Shown piece after piece: positions 17,297 to 25,941 of a DNA stretch of 64,000 nt. Numbering within the stretch: the first letter of the stretch is position 1; each line of letters opens with the position of its first letter. This DNA is from Methanoperedens sp049303315 (GTDB lineage: Archaea; Halobacteriota; Methanosarcinia; Methanosarcinales; Methanoperedenaceae): NCBI GenBank assembly GCA_049303315.1, contig JBAQMZ010000029.1, positions 169,538 to 233,537 on the forward strand, written 5' to 3'. The notes below the pieces were generated by a model. That model saw only the letters and a program-made list of their open reading frames with translations, was not told where the DNA came from and made no database searches. The translations under genes were made by a program, and so were the position numbers.

Positions 17297-18358
17297 ATGG
17301 CAGGCATTCGAATAGCAATCGCAGGTATTGGTAATTGCGCTTCATCTCTTATTCAGGGTCTTGAATATTATGACCCTGTAAAAAAGTCCGATGAACTCGT
17401 CCCGGGATTAATGCATAATTCCCTGGGCGGGTATCTCATCTCGGATATAAAACCTGTTGCTGCTTTTGATATCGACATGCGTAAGGTGGGAACGGATTTA
17501 TCCGAAGCTATTTTTTCAGAACCCAATTGCACTAAAAAATTCTCCGATGTACCGGATCTCGGGGTTGAAGTAATGAAGGGCGAAGTGCTGGACGGCGTTG
17601 CGCCTCACATGAAGGATTACTTCAGGGTGGACAAAAAACAGAAACCTGTAGATGTCGCCTCTGTCCTGAAAAAGGCAAAAGCTGACATATTGATTAATTA
17701 TTTGCCTGTGGGTTCTGAAGAGGCAGTGAAATGGTATGCTTCGCAGGCTCTTGAAGCAGGATGCGCGTTCATAAACTGCATCCCTGTATTTATCGCATCA
17801 GATAAGCAGTGGGCTGACAAATTCAAAAAAGCAAAACTCCCGATAATCGGGGACGATATAAAAAGCCTTGTCGGAGCCACGATAGTTCACCGCGCACTTA
17901 CCCAGATGATAGTGGACAGGGGTGCAAAAATCGACAGCACGTACCAGTTGAACATCGGAGGCAATACGGATTTCCGGAACATGACCGATCAGTCAAGATT
18001 AAAATCCAAGAAGATCTCAAAAACCGAATCGGTTGCTTCGCAAATTCCGTATGACGCGTATGTTTATGCAGGCCCGAACGGATGCATCGACTGCCTGAAT
18101 GATAACAAGATATGCCACCTGAAAATAGATTTTAAGCTCTTTGGAGATGTCCCGGCTTATATAGACCTGAAACTGTCGGTGGAGGACAGCCCCAATAGCG
18201 CTGGCGTGGTCGTGGATGCCATCCGTGTCGCGAAAATAGCGCTTGACAGGGGCATCGGAGGACCGATATTACCTGCATCGGCTTATTTCATGAAGCACCC
18301 TCCACAGCAGATGCGTGAGGAAGATGCGCGGGAGCAGCTTGAGGAGTTTATCACGTAA
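17297..18358 (+). CDS. Myo-inositol-1-phosphate synthase
   Basis: 353 residues. Rossmann start IRIAIAGIGNCASSLIQG, then VAAFDIDMRKVG, NYLPVGSEEA, GDDIKSLVGAT and the GGNTDFRNM active-site region of the INO1 family. It converts glucose-6-phosphate to inositol-1-phosphate using NAD. It follows the CDP-alcohol transferase by 45 nt, forming an inositol-lipid pair. Length matches archaeal and actinobacterial short forms. Confidence 0.93.
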   Translation: MAGIRIAIAGIGNCASSLIQGLEYYDPVKKSDELVPGLMHNSLGGYLISDIKPVAAFDIDMRKVGTDLSEAIFSEPNCTKKFSDVPDLGVEVMKGEVLDGVAPHMKDYFRVDKKQKPVDVASVLKKAKADILINYLPVGSEEAVKWYASQALEAGCAFINCIPVFIASDKQWADKFKKAKLPIIGDDIKSLVGATIVHRALTQMIVDRGAKIDSTYQLNIGGNTDFRNMTDQSRLKSKKISKTESVASQIPYDAYVYAGPNGCIDCLNDNKICHLKIDFKLFGDVPAYIDLKLSVEDSPNSAGVVVDAIRVAKIALDRGIGGPILPASAYFMKHPPQQMREEDAREQLEEFIT

Positions 18359-18371
18359 TAAACGTTTTATT

Positions 18372-19703
18372 CTACTGACCTATAACTCTTATCTTAGCCA
18401 CCCTCACCGTGGGCGTAATTACATTCCCCACATTCCGAACATCCTTTCCCACGCCGTCGATATTCCTTAACAGCTCAAAGATATTCCCGGATATCATCAT
18501 AGACTTGATGGGTGAAGCAATCTCGCCGTTTTCAACCAAAAACGAATTTCTCGCCTCCACTGAGAAGTCACCCGAAATTGGATTGGCGGTATGCGCACCG
18601 ATTACAGTATTGACAATAACGCCGTTTTTTGTCTCCCCAATGACATCAAAGGAAGGATGTTTGATTATCAAATTACGTATTCCTATCGAGGGCGTCGAGG
18701 TGTACGAGCCGCGAACAGCATTGCCTGTGCTATCTCTTTTTTCTTTTCCTGCAGTGTAGCAATCGTAAAGGAAAGATGACAGGACGCCTTTATTCACAAC
18801 AGCGATTTTCCGGGAAGGCGTGCCCTCGTCGTCGCACGAGGATGTCCCAAGGCCGCCGGCGAGCGTTCCGTCATCGATAATAGACAGGTCTTCCGCGGCA
18901 ATGCTACTGTTGATTTTCCCGACAAGCGATGAACGTCCTTTCTGGACATTATCCGCATTTAATGAAGTTACAAGCGTATTTTCAATAATATCTGCAAAAG
19001 CGAGAGGCTCAAGAAGCACGCTAGTATCGCGCGTTTGCGTGCTTATGCCGTTTTTTGACCGTGATGCAAGAGTTGAGGCTTTTTCACCTATTTTATAAAA
19101 ATCAATGTCAAGTTTCCGTGACATATCAAATTCGGAAGCCGTTGAAAGAGGCGTATCCTGTGTTGCAGTATCCACGGTCGCCTGGATGATGGTATCCTCT
19201 TCCTGGACTTCAACGCCGTTTGAGTTCAAAACAAGTTTAGTTGAACTCCCGCATGAGAAATGCCCGGAAGTGGGCGAAACTGTGGGAACGGATTTTACAC
19301 CTTCTATCATCATGGAAGTATAATCCATACATGTTTCAATTTCGATATCCGCAAGCTTCTTATCAAAAATGCCGTCAACTTTTGCAGGTTTTCTTTTTTG
19401 CGGAAGACCAGACCACTGCGGGTCGCTGCCCCTGACTTTAGCGGATTTTACAGCAAGATTGCATGCCTCTTCGATGCGCTGCTCATCATTGGTGCTTGAA
19501 AAACCCACTGCGCCTTTGACTATAGCCCTTATCCCGATGCCTGAAACCATGCTCTCTTTGGCGAGATCGATTACATCCCGGTGTATGTCGATTGAGATAG
19601 ACCTGCCCTTTACGCAATAAATCTCGGCTTCATCTGCCCCGGCATTTCTTGTAAGCAATAGTGCCCTGTGCGCTATTTCAAAAATATCCTTCATGGGAAC
19701 CAT
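18372..19703 (-). CDS. TldD/PmbA family protein, TldE (PmbA) type
   Basis: 443 residues. Family features include the N-terminal ADEAEIYCVKGRSISIDI, GIGIRAIVKGAVGFSSTND, and the C-terminal DDEGTPSRKIAVVNKGVLSSFLYD. The HExxxH zinc motif of TldD is absent, so it is the catalytically silent TldE/PmbA partner. In bacteria TldD/TldE is a heterodimeric peptidase; the partner is not in this window. Two start codons, MVPM, are possible three codons apart. Convergent with the inositol synthase gene. Confidence 0.88.
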   Translation of the reverse strand: MVPMKDIFEIAHRALLLTRNAGADEAEIYCVKGRSISIDIHRDVIDLAKESMVSGIGIRAIVKGAVGFSSTNDEQRIEEACNLAVKSAKVRGSDPQWSGLPQKRKPAKVDGIFDKKLADIEIETCMDYTSMMIEGVKSVPTVSPTSGHFSCGSSTKLVLNSNGVEVQEEDTIIQATVDTATQDTPLSTASEFDMSRKLDIDFYKIGEKASTLASRSKNGISTQTRDTSVLLEPLAFADIIENTLVTSLNADNVQKGRSSLVGKINSSIAAEDLSIIDDGTLAGGLGTSSCDDEGTPSRKIAVVNKGVLSSFLYDCYTAGKEKRDSTGNAVRGSYTSTPSIGIRNLIIKHPSFDVIGETKNGVIVNTVIGAHTANPISGDFSVEARNSFLVENGEIASPIKSMMISGNIFELLRNIDGVGKDVRNVGNVITPTVRVAKIRVIGQ

Positions 19704-19735
19704 TAATTAAAATTAAAGCATGATAAAGATAACCT

Positions 19736-21379
19736 ATGCGCGTTCTGATAATCGATGGTTACGTGGATGAACCGGCATGCCTTGGCGTACCGCCGTACAT
19801 GGCGCCCTATCCGAGGTATATAGCCGGCGCTCTTGTTGAAAGAGGGGTACCAGAGCAGGATATTATCTACCGCACCATAGACCAGTTGCGCCAGCGTAAA
19901 GAAGCTTTCAGGTTCGACCTCATCGTAATTATCGCCGGGATGACCGTTCCTGGAAAATACCTAAGAGCCACGCCGATAACCCGGGGTGAAATCAGGGAAT
20001 TTTCGCATCTTGAAGGTACAAAGGTAATCGGGGGACCTATCAGGCTGGGTTTCGGGGAGGAAGGCGGCTCGTCTGCAAAAGAACTGGCTGTGCCCGGAAT
20101 CATTCTTGCTAAAAAGGACATAGAGGCATTTGTTTTCGACCTGGCTGGCAACGCAAAAGACCCTGACGCCGTGGAACACAGGATGAGAGCGACATCTGAA
20201 ATAGGGAGATGGGGCGAAAAAGGCGCATTCATAATCCGCCAGCATCCCGATTACCCTTATGTGATGTGCGAGCTTGAAACCTACCGCGGATGCCCGCGCC
20301 ACTCGCACTGCTCTTTCTGCACCGAGCCCTTCTACGGGAAACCCGACTACCGTGAAATAAAAGATGTGATTAAGGAAGCAGCGGCGCTCTATGCCCACGG
20401 CGCGCGCTATTTCAGGATAGGCAGGCAGCCTGATTTATTCATGTACCGGGCAAAAGACGGCATCCCGAATCCTGATGCATTGGAGGAACTCTACAGCGGG
20501 ATAAGGAACGCAGCGCCTGAACTCAAGGTGCTTCACATGGACAACGCAAATCCTGTAACGCTTGCGCAGTATCCTGAAGAATCGCGAGAGATTGCGAAAA
20601 TCATTGTACGATATCACACATCCGGGGACGTGGCAGCGCTTGGCATGGAAAGCGCAGACCCTGACGTAATAAGGGCGAATGACCTCAAAGCCACGCCGGA
20701 TGAAGTTTTTGAAGCCATAAAACTCTTAAATGAAGTCGGGGCCGCGCGGGGAGCAAGCGGTCTTCCTGAACTTTTGCCTGGGATTAACTTTGTCCACGGT
20801 TTAAAAGGCGAAACCAAAAAGACCTTCGAGCTAAACTTTGAATTCTTAAAAAAAGTGCTGTATAGCGGTCTTATGGTGCGCAGGGTAAATATCAGGCAGG
20901 TAATGACGTTTGCAGGCACGCCGATGTCAGGCTATGGCGAACTTGTAAGGAAAAACAAGGATATGTTCCTTCGCTACAAGGAAAAAATCCGAAATGAGAT
21001 TGACCTTCCCATGCTGCGGCGCGTTGTGCCCACGGGAACGATGCTGAAGGACGTGCGGACTGAAGTGTACGATAAAATAACATTTGCCCGGCAGCTTGGG
21101 ACGTATCCTCTTCTTGTCGGAATTCCTTTGAAGCTTGAATTAAACAAATCTTTCGATATACTGGTGACAGACCACGGTCATCGGTCTATTACAGGGATTC
21201 CGGTGCCCGTAGATATAAACACGGCGCCTGTTAAATTGCTCCAGATGCTTCCGGGAATAGGAAAACAACAGGTTGCAGAGATAATCAGGGGAAAACCGTT
21301 CAGGAACAAAGAAGACGTCATCAACAGGACATCGATACGGGGAAGGATACTGGATTATATTTCGATGGGCGAGAGATGA
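19736..21379 (+). CDS. Radical SAM protein with C-terminal helix-hairpin-helix (COG1031-like)
   Basis: 547 residues. An N-terminal Rossmann-like domain, the radical SAM cluster at Cys186, Cys192 and Cys195 (CPRHSHCSFC), a TIM-barrel core (about 200-430), and a C-terminal helix-hairpin-helix (INTAPVKLLQMLPGIGKQQ). The cysteine spacing is Cx5CxxC, not the usual Cx3CxxC. The layout matches the uncharacterised archaeal radical SAM plus HhH group; substrate unknown. It diverges from the PmbA gene by 32 nt and may share its promoter region. Confidence 0.85.
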   Translation: MRVLIIDGYVDEPACLGVPPYMAPYPRYIAGALVERGVPEQDIIYRTIDQLRQRKEAFRFDLIVIIAGMTVPGKYLRATPITRGEIREFSHLEGTKVIGGPIRLGFGEEGGSSAKELAVPGIILAKKDIEAFVFDLAGNAKDPDAVEHRMRATSEIGRWGEKGAFIIRQHPDYPYVMCELETYRGCPRHSHCSFCTEPFYGKPDYREIKDVIKEAAALYAHGARYFRIGRQPDLFMYRAKDGIPNPDALEELYSGIRNAAPELKVLHMDNANPVTLAQYPEESREIAKIIVRYHTSGDVAALGMESADPDVIRANDLKATPDEVFEAIKLLNEVGAARGASGLPELLPGINFVHGLKGETKKTFELNFEFLKKVLYSGLMVRRVNIRQVMTFAGTPMSGYGELVRKNKDMFLRYKEKIRNEIDLPMLRRVVPTGTMLKDVRTEVYDKITFARQLGTYPLLVGIPLKLELNKSFDILVTDHGHRSITGIPVPVDINTAPVKLLQMLPGIGKQQVAEIIRGKPFRNKEDVINRTSIRGRILDYISMGER

Positions 21380-21421
21380 TTTTAAATACCATATTTGATA
21401 AGTAATCATTGGAGGTTATCT

Positions 21422-21970
21422 ATGATAAGGGGAAAAATTATTTCTTGGATAGCAGCCATTGCTATCGTATCTTCGTTAATATCAGGCTGTGTGAGTCCAC
21501 CAACAGGAACTCCCACGCCGGTCGTTACACCGGTCATGACACCGACTGCAACAGCAACACCTATGACGACTCCAACGCCTGGCGCAAGCGTTGTGGTTTT
21601 AACAGCGCCTGCCACAGCGGTAGCAGGACAGGGTTTTGTGGTATCGTGGCGGGTCAACAATCCTGCACAGGTCAATATTCAGCACACTGCGATACATTAC
21701 GGCCCGGTGTCGAAATCTGAGCCTCTGACGCTTGCGAGCTATCCCAGCTTAACAACGCCGATTGCTGGTATGATACCGGCGGAATTCAATACAACTATTG
21801 TCATTAACAAAGCTGGAGTCGTATATTTCAGGGCGCATGCAATAATCGGCGGCGCAAACTACTGGTCTGGTGAGCGGATGATTAACATAACTGCGCCTTT
21901 AAACACCACATCGATTCCATCGATTGCCACTTCAACCGCGACGGCAACCACTTCAGGGTACGGGTACTGA
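21422..21970 (+). CDS. Secreted lipoprotein with Thr/Pro linker
   Basis: 182 residues starting at the ATG behind GGAGGT; an upstream ATG in frame is less likely. Signal peptide with lipobox LISGC at residues 20-24, followed by a Thr/Pro-rich linker (about 25-60) and a beta-sandwich domain (VVLTAPATAVAGQGFVVSWRVNN). A second Thr/Ser tail closes the protein. Likely a cell-surface ligand-binding or structural protein; function not recognised. Confidence 0.75.
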   Translation: MIRGKIISWIAAIAIVSSLISGCVSPPTGTPTPVVTPVMTPTATATPMTTPTPGASVVVLTAPATAVAGQGFVVSWRVNNPAQVNIQHTAIHYGPVSKSEPLTLASYPSLTTPIAGMIPAEFNTTIVINKAGVVYFRAHAIIGGANYWSGERMINITAPLNTTSIPSIATSTATATTSGYGY

Positions 21971-21994
21971 CTTCACGTAAAAGCCTTTAAATTC

Positions 21995-22026
21995 AAGAGG
22001 GGAGCCATCCGTCTCCTCTTTTTTTT
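21995..22026 (+). terminator. Hairpin plus T-run terminator after the lipoprotein gene
   Basis: AAGAGGGGAG pairs with CTCCTCTT around a short loop and is followed by eight T. This resembles an intrinsic terminator and lies 25 nt after the lipoprotein stop. Confidence 0.6.
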
Positions 22027-22075
22027 AAAAATTGCTGGAATTTCAGTTCATACAGTACTTCCGCATGTATTAGAT

Positions 22076-23315
22076 AGTTTTATCCATCCCAACTGAAATA
22101 TTTTGTAGTAGTGCTAAAAACACCAGTGGGATGGATGTTTGAATAATATAATCGGGATTTTACTTAAAGATACGCTCAGTGCGTTGGATAGACAGATAAA
22201 TCTTGGAATGGGAAAAAATTCGAGTTATGATCAAATCAACATTCTAAATATAGTCTTGTGGGCATCAGTAAACCACACTTCTGCAGAGAGCTCGGTATTT
22301 GAGTTGAAAGAAATCAACAAAAATAAAAAAATTCCATCAGCAGATGTTGTTTTTCATCACATTGAAAGACAAATATATTCAGAATTACAGATACAGTTAG
22401 AAAATTTGGTCAATTTTTCATGCCAGATGGCACAAAGAAGAAGGCTTTTTGGAAAATATGCAGCAGTTGCCATCGATATTCATGATATTCCTTACTATGG
22501 GAAAGTTAACAACTCTTTTATCATGGGCTGCAAGCACAAAAATGGAACTTCTTATTGTTATAAATACGCAACTATAGACATAGTCGAGAAAAATCAGAGG
22601 TTCACCTTAAAGGCAATACCGATAACCCAGCTTTCAAATGACAACGCAACTATTGTGAATGAACTACTGGAACATGCCATGAAATATATCCATGTCAAAT
22701 ATATACTTCTTGATCGTGGTTTCTTTTCAATCGAAGTACTAAAAGTTTTTGAGAGATTAAAACTCAAATATATCATGCCTGCTATTAAAAATGACAGGAT
22801 AAAACAGGTGGTGAAGGATAATTCCAACAAGCTGAGCTATTTTCTAAAATACACTATGGGGACAAAGAATAAAGTCACATTTAATTTAATGGTAAAGTAC
22901 GATGAAAAAGAAAGAGAATATTACACATTTGCCACAAATTTTGAAATAATATATAAAAAGGACATAGAACGCATTGCAGAGACGTATCGGAAACGGTGGG
23001 GGATTGAAACAGGATACCGTGTAAAACACGATTTTCTGGCTATAACTACAACCGAATCTTATACTGTACGACTGCTCTATTTCATGGTTTCAGTGATTTT
23101 GTATAACTTTTGGTTGCTGTGCAACCTCGTATATTGCCGAGAACGTGGAATTGATCTGGGAACTCAAAAAATAACAACAAGAGTATTAAAAATACATATT
23201 AGAGAGCATCTGATTCGTATAACAAATAAAATATTAAACATAGCCGAATAGTAGTAACCAAGTAGCTTAGGCTTTCTTTTTTGTCATTAAAAAGGTACTT
23301 GGATATGGGGAAACT
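22076..23315 (+). mobile_element. ISH3-like insertion sequence, about 1.24 kb
   Basis: One transposase gene fills the element. Candidate imperfect terminal inverted repeats are AGTTTTATCCATCCCAACTG on the left and the complement of TACTTGGATATGGGGAAACT on the right; no clear target duplication is seen, so the ends are tentative. Inside the left end a 10-bp stem (ATCCATCCCA at 22082-22091 with TGGGATGGAT at 22127-22136) immediately precedes the transposase start. A CCAAGTA/TACTTGG stem closes the right side. Confidence 0.55.
22139..23251 (+). CDS. Transposase, IS4-like DDE fold (ISH3 group)
   Basis: 370 residues. DDE residues visible as Asp in AAVAIDIHDIPYYG, Asp in YILLDRGFFS, and Glu in RKRWGIETGYRVKHDF (the YREK-like region). 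Lysine-rich and more AT-rich than its neighbours. Start is TTG, directly after a hairpin arm that could mask initiation. It appears intact, so the copy could be active. Confidence 0.85.
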   Translation: MNNIIGILLKDTLSALDRQINLGMGKNSSYDQINILNIVLWASVNHTSAESSVFELKEINKNKKIPSADVVFHHIERQIYSELQIQLENLVNFSCQMAQRRRLFGKYAAVAIDIHDIPYYGKVNNSFIMGCKHKNGTSYCYKYATIDIVEKNQRFTLKAIPITQLSNDNATIVNELLEHAMKYIHVKYILLDRGFFSIEVLKVFERLKLKYIMPAIKNDRIKQVVKDNSNKLSYFLKYTMGTKNKVTFNLMVKYDEKEREYYTFATNFEIIYKKDIERIAETYRKRWGIETGYRVKHDFLAITTTESYTVRLLYFMVSVILYNFWLLCNLVYCRERGIDLGTQKITTRVLKIHIREHLIRITNKILNIAE

Positions 23316-23432
23316 CTAACTAATAAAGCTAAACTATTCATGTTTGATTGACTTCAGGTTTCTATTTTTCAGGTGATTTATGGATTCTATGGTTACTTGC
23401 GGAACTACTGTCATAACCACAATCCTTATATT

Positions 23433-23453
23433 ACTTTACACACATTGTAAAGT
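23433..23453. promoter_or_regulatory. ACTTTAC-N7-GTAAAGT operator, copy 1
   Basis: A perfect 7-bp inverted repeat with a 7-nt spacer. A TATA-like CTTATATTA lies right against its upstream edge, and the first codon of the thioredoxin-like lipoprotein is 9 nt downstream. The same operator with the same TATA context occurs upstream of the second ccdA gene at 31269-31289. A shared repressor is likely; its identity is unknown. Confidence 0.65.
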
Positions 23454-23462
23454 TAGATTCAC

Positions 23463-23921
23463 TTGAAGAAATGGATATTCGTATTACCTGCCCTGCTTGT
23501 GCTTATCTCAGGCTGTTTAAACTCCCAAGCGAGTAACGCCGGTACTTCGCCAAATAAACCTGATGCAGAAAAATTAACTCTTCAAGGAGTGAAATTCTAT
23601 ACCGACCCTTCCATAGCGCTGGGCGTTGCAAAAGCACAGGGCAAGCCGGTATTTGTTTATGCAAGGTCGGAATATTGCTACTGGTGCAAGAAATTTGAAG
23701 AGGAATCCTTCACGAATAAGAGCATAATCGATAGATTAAACGAAAACTTCATATTAGTTTCAATAGATGTAGATAAGCAAAAGAGTGAAACCAGGAATTT
23801 CAGGGTATATGGTACACCGACAGAGATATTTCTTGGCCCAAACGGCACCGAGATAAAAAGAATACGTGGATATGTTGATAACGGGACATTTCTTAACACA
23901 ATAAATGAACTCGCAAATTAA
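23463..23921 (+). CDS. Thioredoxin-fold lipoprotein
   Basis: 152 residues from a TTG start (the nearby ATG is out of frame). Signal peptide KKWIFVLPALLVLISGC with lipobox. A thioredoxin-like domain with the active-site CYWC (SEYCYWCKKF) and the cis-Pro in VYGTPTEIFLG. DsbD-gamma/thiol reductase type. It starts a run of redox genes and sits directly behind the operator, so probably reduces extracytoplasmic disulfides using electrons from CcdA. Confidence 0.85.
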   Translation: MKKWIFVLPALLVLISGCLNSQASNAGTSPNKPDAEKLTLQGVKFYTDPSIALGVAKAQGKPVFVYARSEYCYWCKKFEEESFTNKSIIDRLNENFILVSIDVDKQKSETRNFRVYGTPTEIFLGPNGTEIKRIRGYVDNGTFLNTINELAN

Positions 23922-23934
23922 ATGAGGCTAAAAA

Positions 23935-25212
23935 ATGAAGCCTGAAAAGAAAGCAAAAAAATTAAAAGTTTCTAAAAAGAAAGGGAATAGCAGATTAATC
24001 ATAGGAGTAGTAGCTGTAATAGTACTTGCCCTAGTAGCGTATACTGTTTTATCTGGTGACTCTAATACCAAAGAAACCAAAAAAACAGGCATGACGCTTA
24101 AAGAGCTCAGGGCGCAGATAGATGAGGAGTACACCAAAAAAGGTTATATGGGAACAAATACGCCTCCTGTAATAGACGATTATATCCCTGTACTTGCACC
24201 AAAAACGGCAGGGAAGCTTCCAGAATATGTTTATACCAATGCAATGACCCTGAGCGCATACAGATATGCAACCGAGCATCCTGAAGTGCTTGAGCAGTTG
24301 CCCTGTTATTGCGGATGCGGACAGCATGGCAGCGAAACATCAAATGGAAAGCCTCACAGGTTCTTGAGAGATTGTTTCATTAACGACAAAGGTCAGTATG
24401 ACAGCCATGCTTCAACCTGCGATGTCTGCATTGGACTGGCCATGAGGGGCCAGAACAATTTCCCGTCAGGAATAACAAAGCTTAGTTCACCAATACCTGA
24501 TGCAACAACAATAAAGACCTCAGCAATTGATATAGCGGCACTCTCACTGACTGATAATTTTAAATCACTGGCTGACGGGCTGAACCTTACTCCATCAGGG
24601 GTCAACCGGGCTTATTTCATAAATACCAAGAGGCTCATCGGGACAGAAATGGAAGTTGCGTTTTTAGAGGGGCAAGTACAGCCAGACTCTTTCTACGGGA
24701 AAAAGTTAATCGGCATGTACAGCGCGGATTTTAGTCCGACCTCCTGGATTGAGATGCATGATCTTGGTTATGACAGTACGAAGGATACAGGGCTCAGAGG
24801 ACGCAATGAGCAGGGGATGAAAAACATCGTATACACCAGGCCTCTTATCTACGGACACAGCCAGAACGTTGATAATGTCCTGAAATTGATGAAGGACCAA
24901 AAGAACATGAGCACATCATATCAAACATATAAACCGCTGCTTGATGCTGTTGATTATCAAAATGCCGCCTATGCCCTGGTAATGTCACAACCCAATAAGT
25001 TTTCGGATATTAATTACATGAGCTTAACTCCGGTCAATGGTAAAGTGGAACTCGTTAAGGCTTATAATATAACCGATAACAAGTCCATACAGACCGCTTT
25101 AAGTAAGTATAATCCGCAAACCAAAGGTAAGATTTTGATACTAAAGGTAACAGGTGATCTGGCAACCGTTCAAGCAGAAGCTGATAATATAGATGCAGCA
25201 GCCAGAACATAA
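23935..25212 (+). CDS. PCYCGC-motif membrane-anchored protein
   Basis: 425 residues. A basic N-terminus and one membrane helix (about 20-41). Near 125 is QLPCYCGCGQHG, followed by a conserved FLRDCF and later HASTCDVC, the full cysteine set of the PCYCGC family. That family is otherwise seen in short lipoproteins; here about 240 residues of extra C-terminal sequence follow. The cysteines suggest binding of a metal or a thiol partner outside the membrane. Ends directly at the start of ccdA. Confidence 0.8.
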   Translation: MKPEKKAKKLKVSKKKGNSRLIIGVVAVIVLALVAYTVLSGDSNTKETKKTGMTLKELRAQIDEEYTKKGYMGTNTPPVIDDYIPVLAPKTAGKLPEYVYTNAMTLSAYRYATEHPEVLEQLPCYCGCGQHGSETSNGKPHRFLRDCFINDKGQYDSHASTCDVCIGLAMRGQNNFPSGITKLSSPIPDATTIKTSAIDIAALSLTDNFKSLADGLNLTPSGVNRAYFINTKRLIGTEMEVAFLEGQVQPDSFYGKKLIGMYSADFSPTSWIEMHDLGYDSTKDTGLRGRNEQGMKNIVYTRPLIYGHSQNVDNVLKLMKDQKNMSTSYQTYKPLLDAVDYQNAAYALVMSQPNKFSDINYMSLTPVNGKVELVKAYNITDNKSIQTALSKYNPQTKGKILILKVTGDLATVQAEADNIDAAART

Positions 25213-25935
25213 ATGCCTGCAGCACCATCAGTATTCTGGGTCTTTATAGCAGGCATGGCAACGGTGATTACACCGTGCGTTCTCCCGGTGCTGCCTGCTG
25301 TGTTATCAGGCTCAGCAGGGAGCAGGTTGCGCCCTGTTGCCATAGTCACAGGCATGTCCATAACCTTCACGTTGATGGGCGTTCTAATCTCTGCGGTCGC
25401 ATCTTTTGGTTTTTTCGCTGAATACCTGCGCTGGATCTCGATCTTGTTTATTATCGGGATGGGTGTTGTCATGTTCGATGATGATATAAATCAGGCGTAT
25501 ATGAACCTCACAAGCTCTATTATCAATGTGGGACGCCAACATGTATCGTTTCCTGGGAACATAGGATCAATAGCGCCAAGAGAAGGACTTCTTGGAGGTC
25601 TTTTTCTGGGAATGTCCCTCGGTATCCTCTGGATCCCATGTGTTGGTCCTATTCTGGGTTCTGTGTTTGCATATGTGGCTGAAAGTTCAGCAAGCAATCT
25701 TTTATACGGTACTACTCTTCTTTTAATATATTCATTGGGCGTCAGCACCCCGATGCTTATCATAGCATATTCAGGAAAAAGAATATCAAGCCGCGTAAGC
25801 TGGTTTGTGAAAAGAGGACCTTTCTTTAAGAAACTGTCCGGCCTGATCTTGATACTGGTGGGGCTGATGATGCTCTTTGAAATCGATAAATACCTGAAGA
25901 AAATATTACTGCCATATTTACCCGTCTATTTCTGA
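25213..25935 (+). CDS. ccdA: CcdA/DsbD-type transmembrane thiol-disulfide carrier, copy 1
   Basis: 240 residues, six membrane segments. The redox cysteines are in VITPCVLPVLP (first helix) and LWIPCVGPILG (fourth helix). CcdA passes reducing power from cytosolic thioredoxin to outer thioredoxin-like proteins and to apocytochrome cysteines. No gap after the PCYCGC gene. A paralogue is encoded at 30481-31215. Confidence 0.92.
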   Translation: MPAAPSVFWVFIAGMATVITPCVLPVLPAVLSGSAGSRLRPVAIVTGMSITFTLMGVLISAVASFGFFAEYLRWISILFIIGMGVVMFDDDINQAYMNLTSSIINVGRQHVSFPGNIGSIAPREGLLGGLFLGMSLGILWIPCVGPILGSVFAYVAESSASNLLYGTTLLLIYSLGVSTPMLIIAYSGKRISSRVSWFVKRGPFFKKLSGLILILVGLMMLFEIDKYLKKILLPYLPVYF

Positions 25936-25941
25936 GGACAT

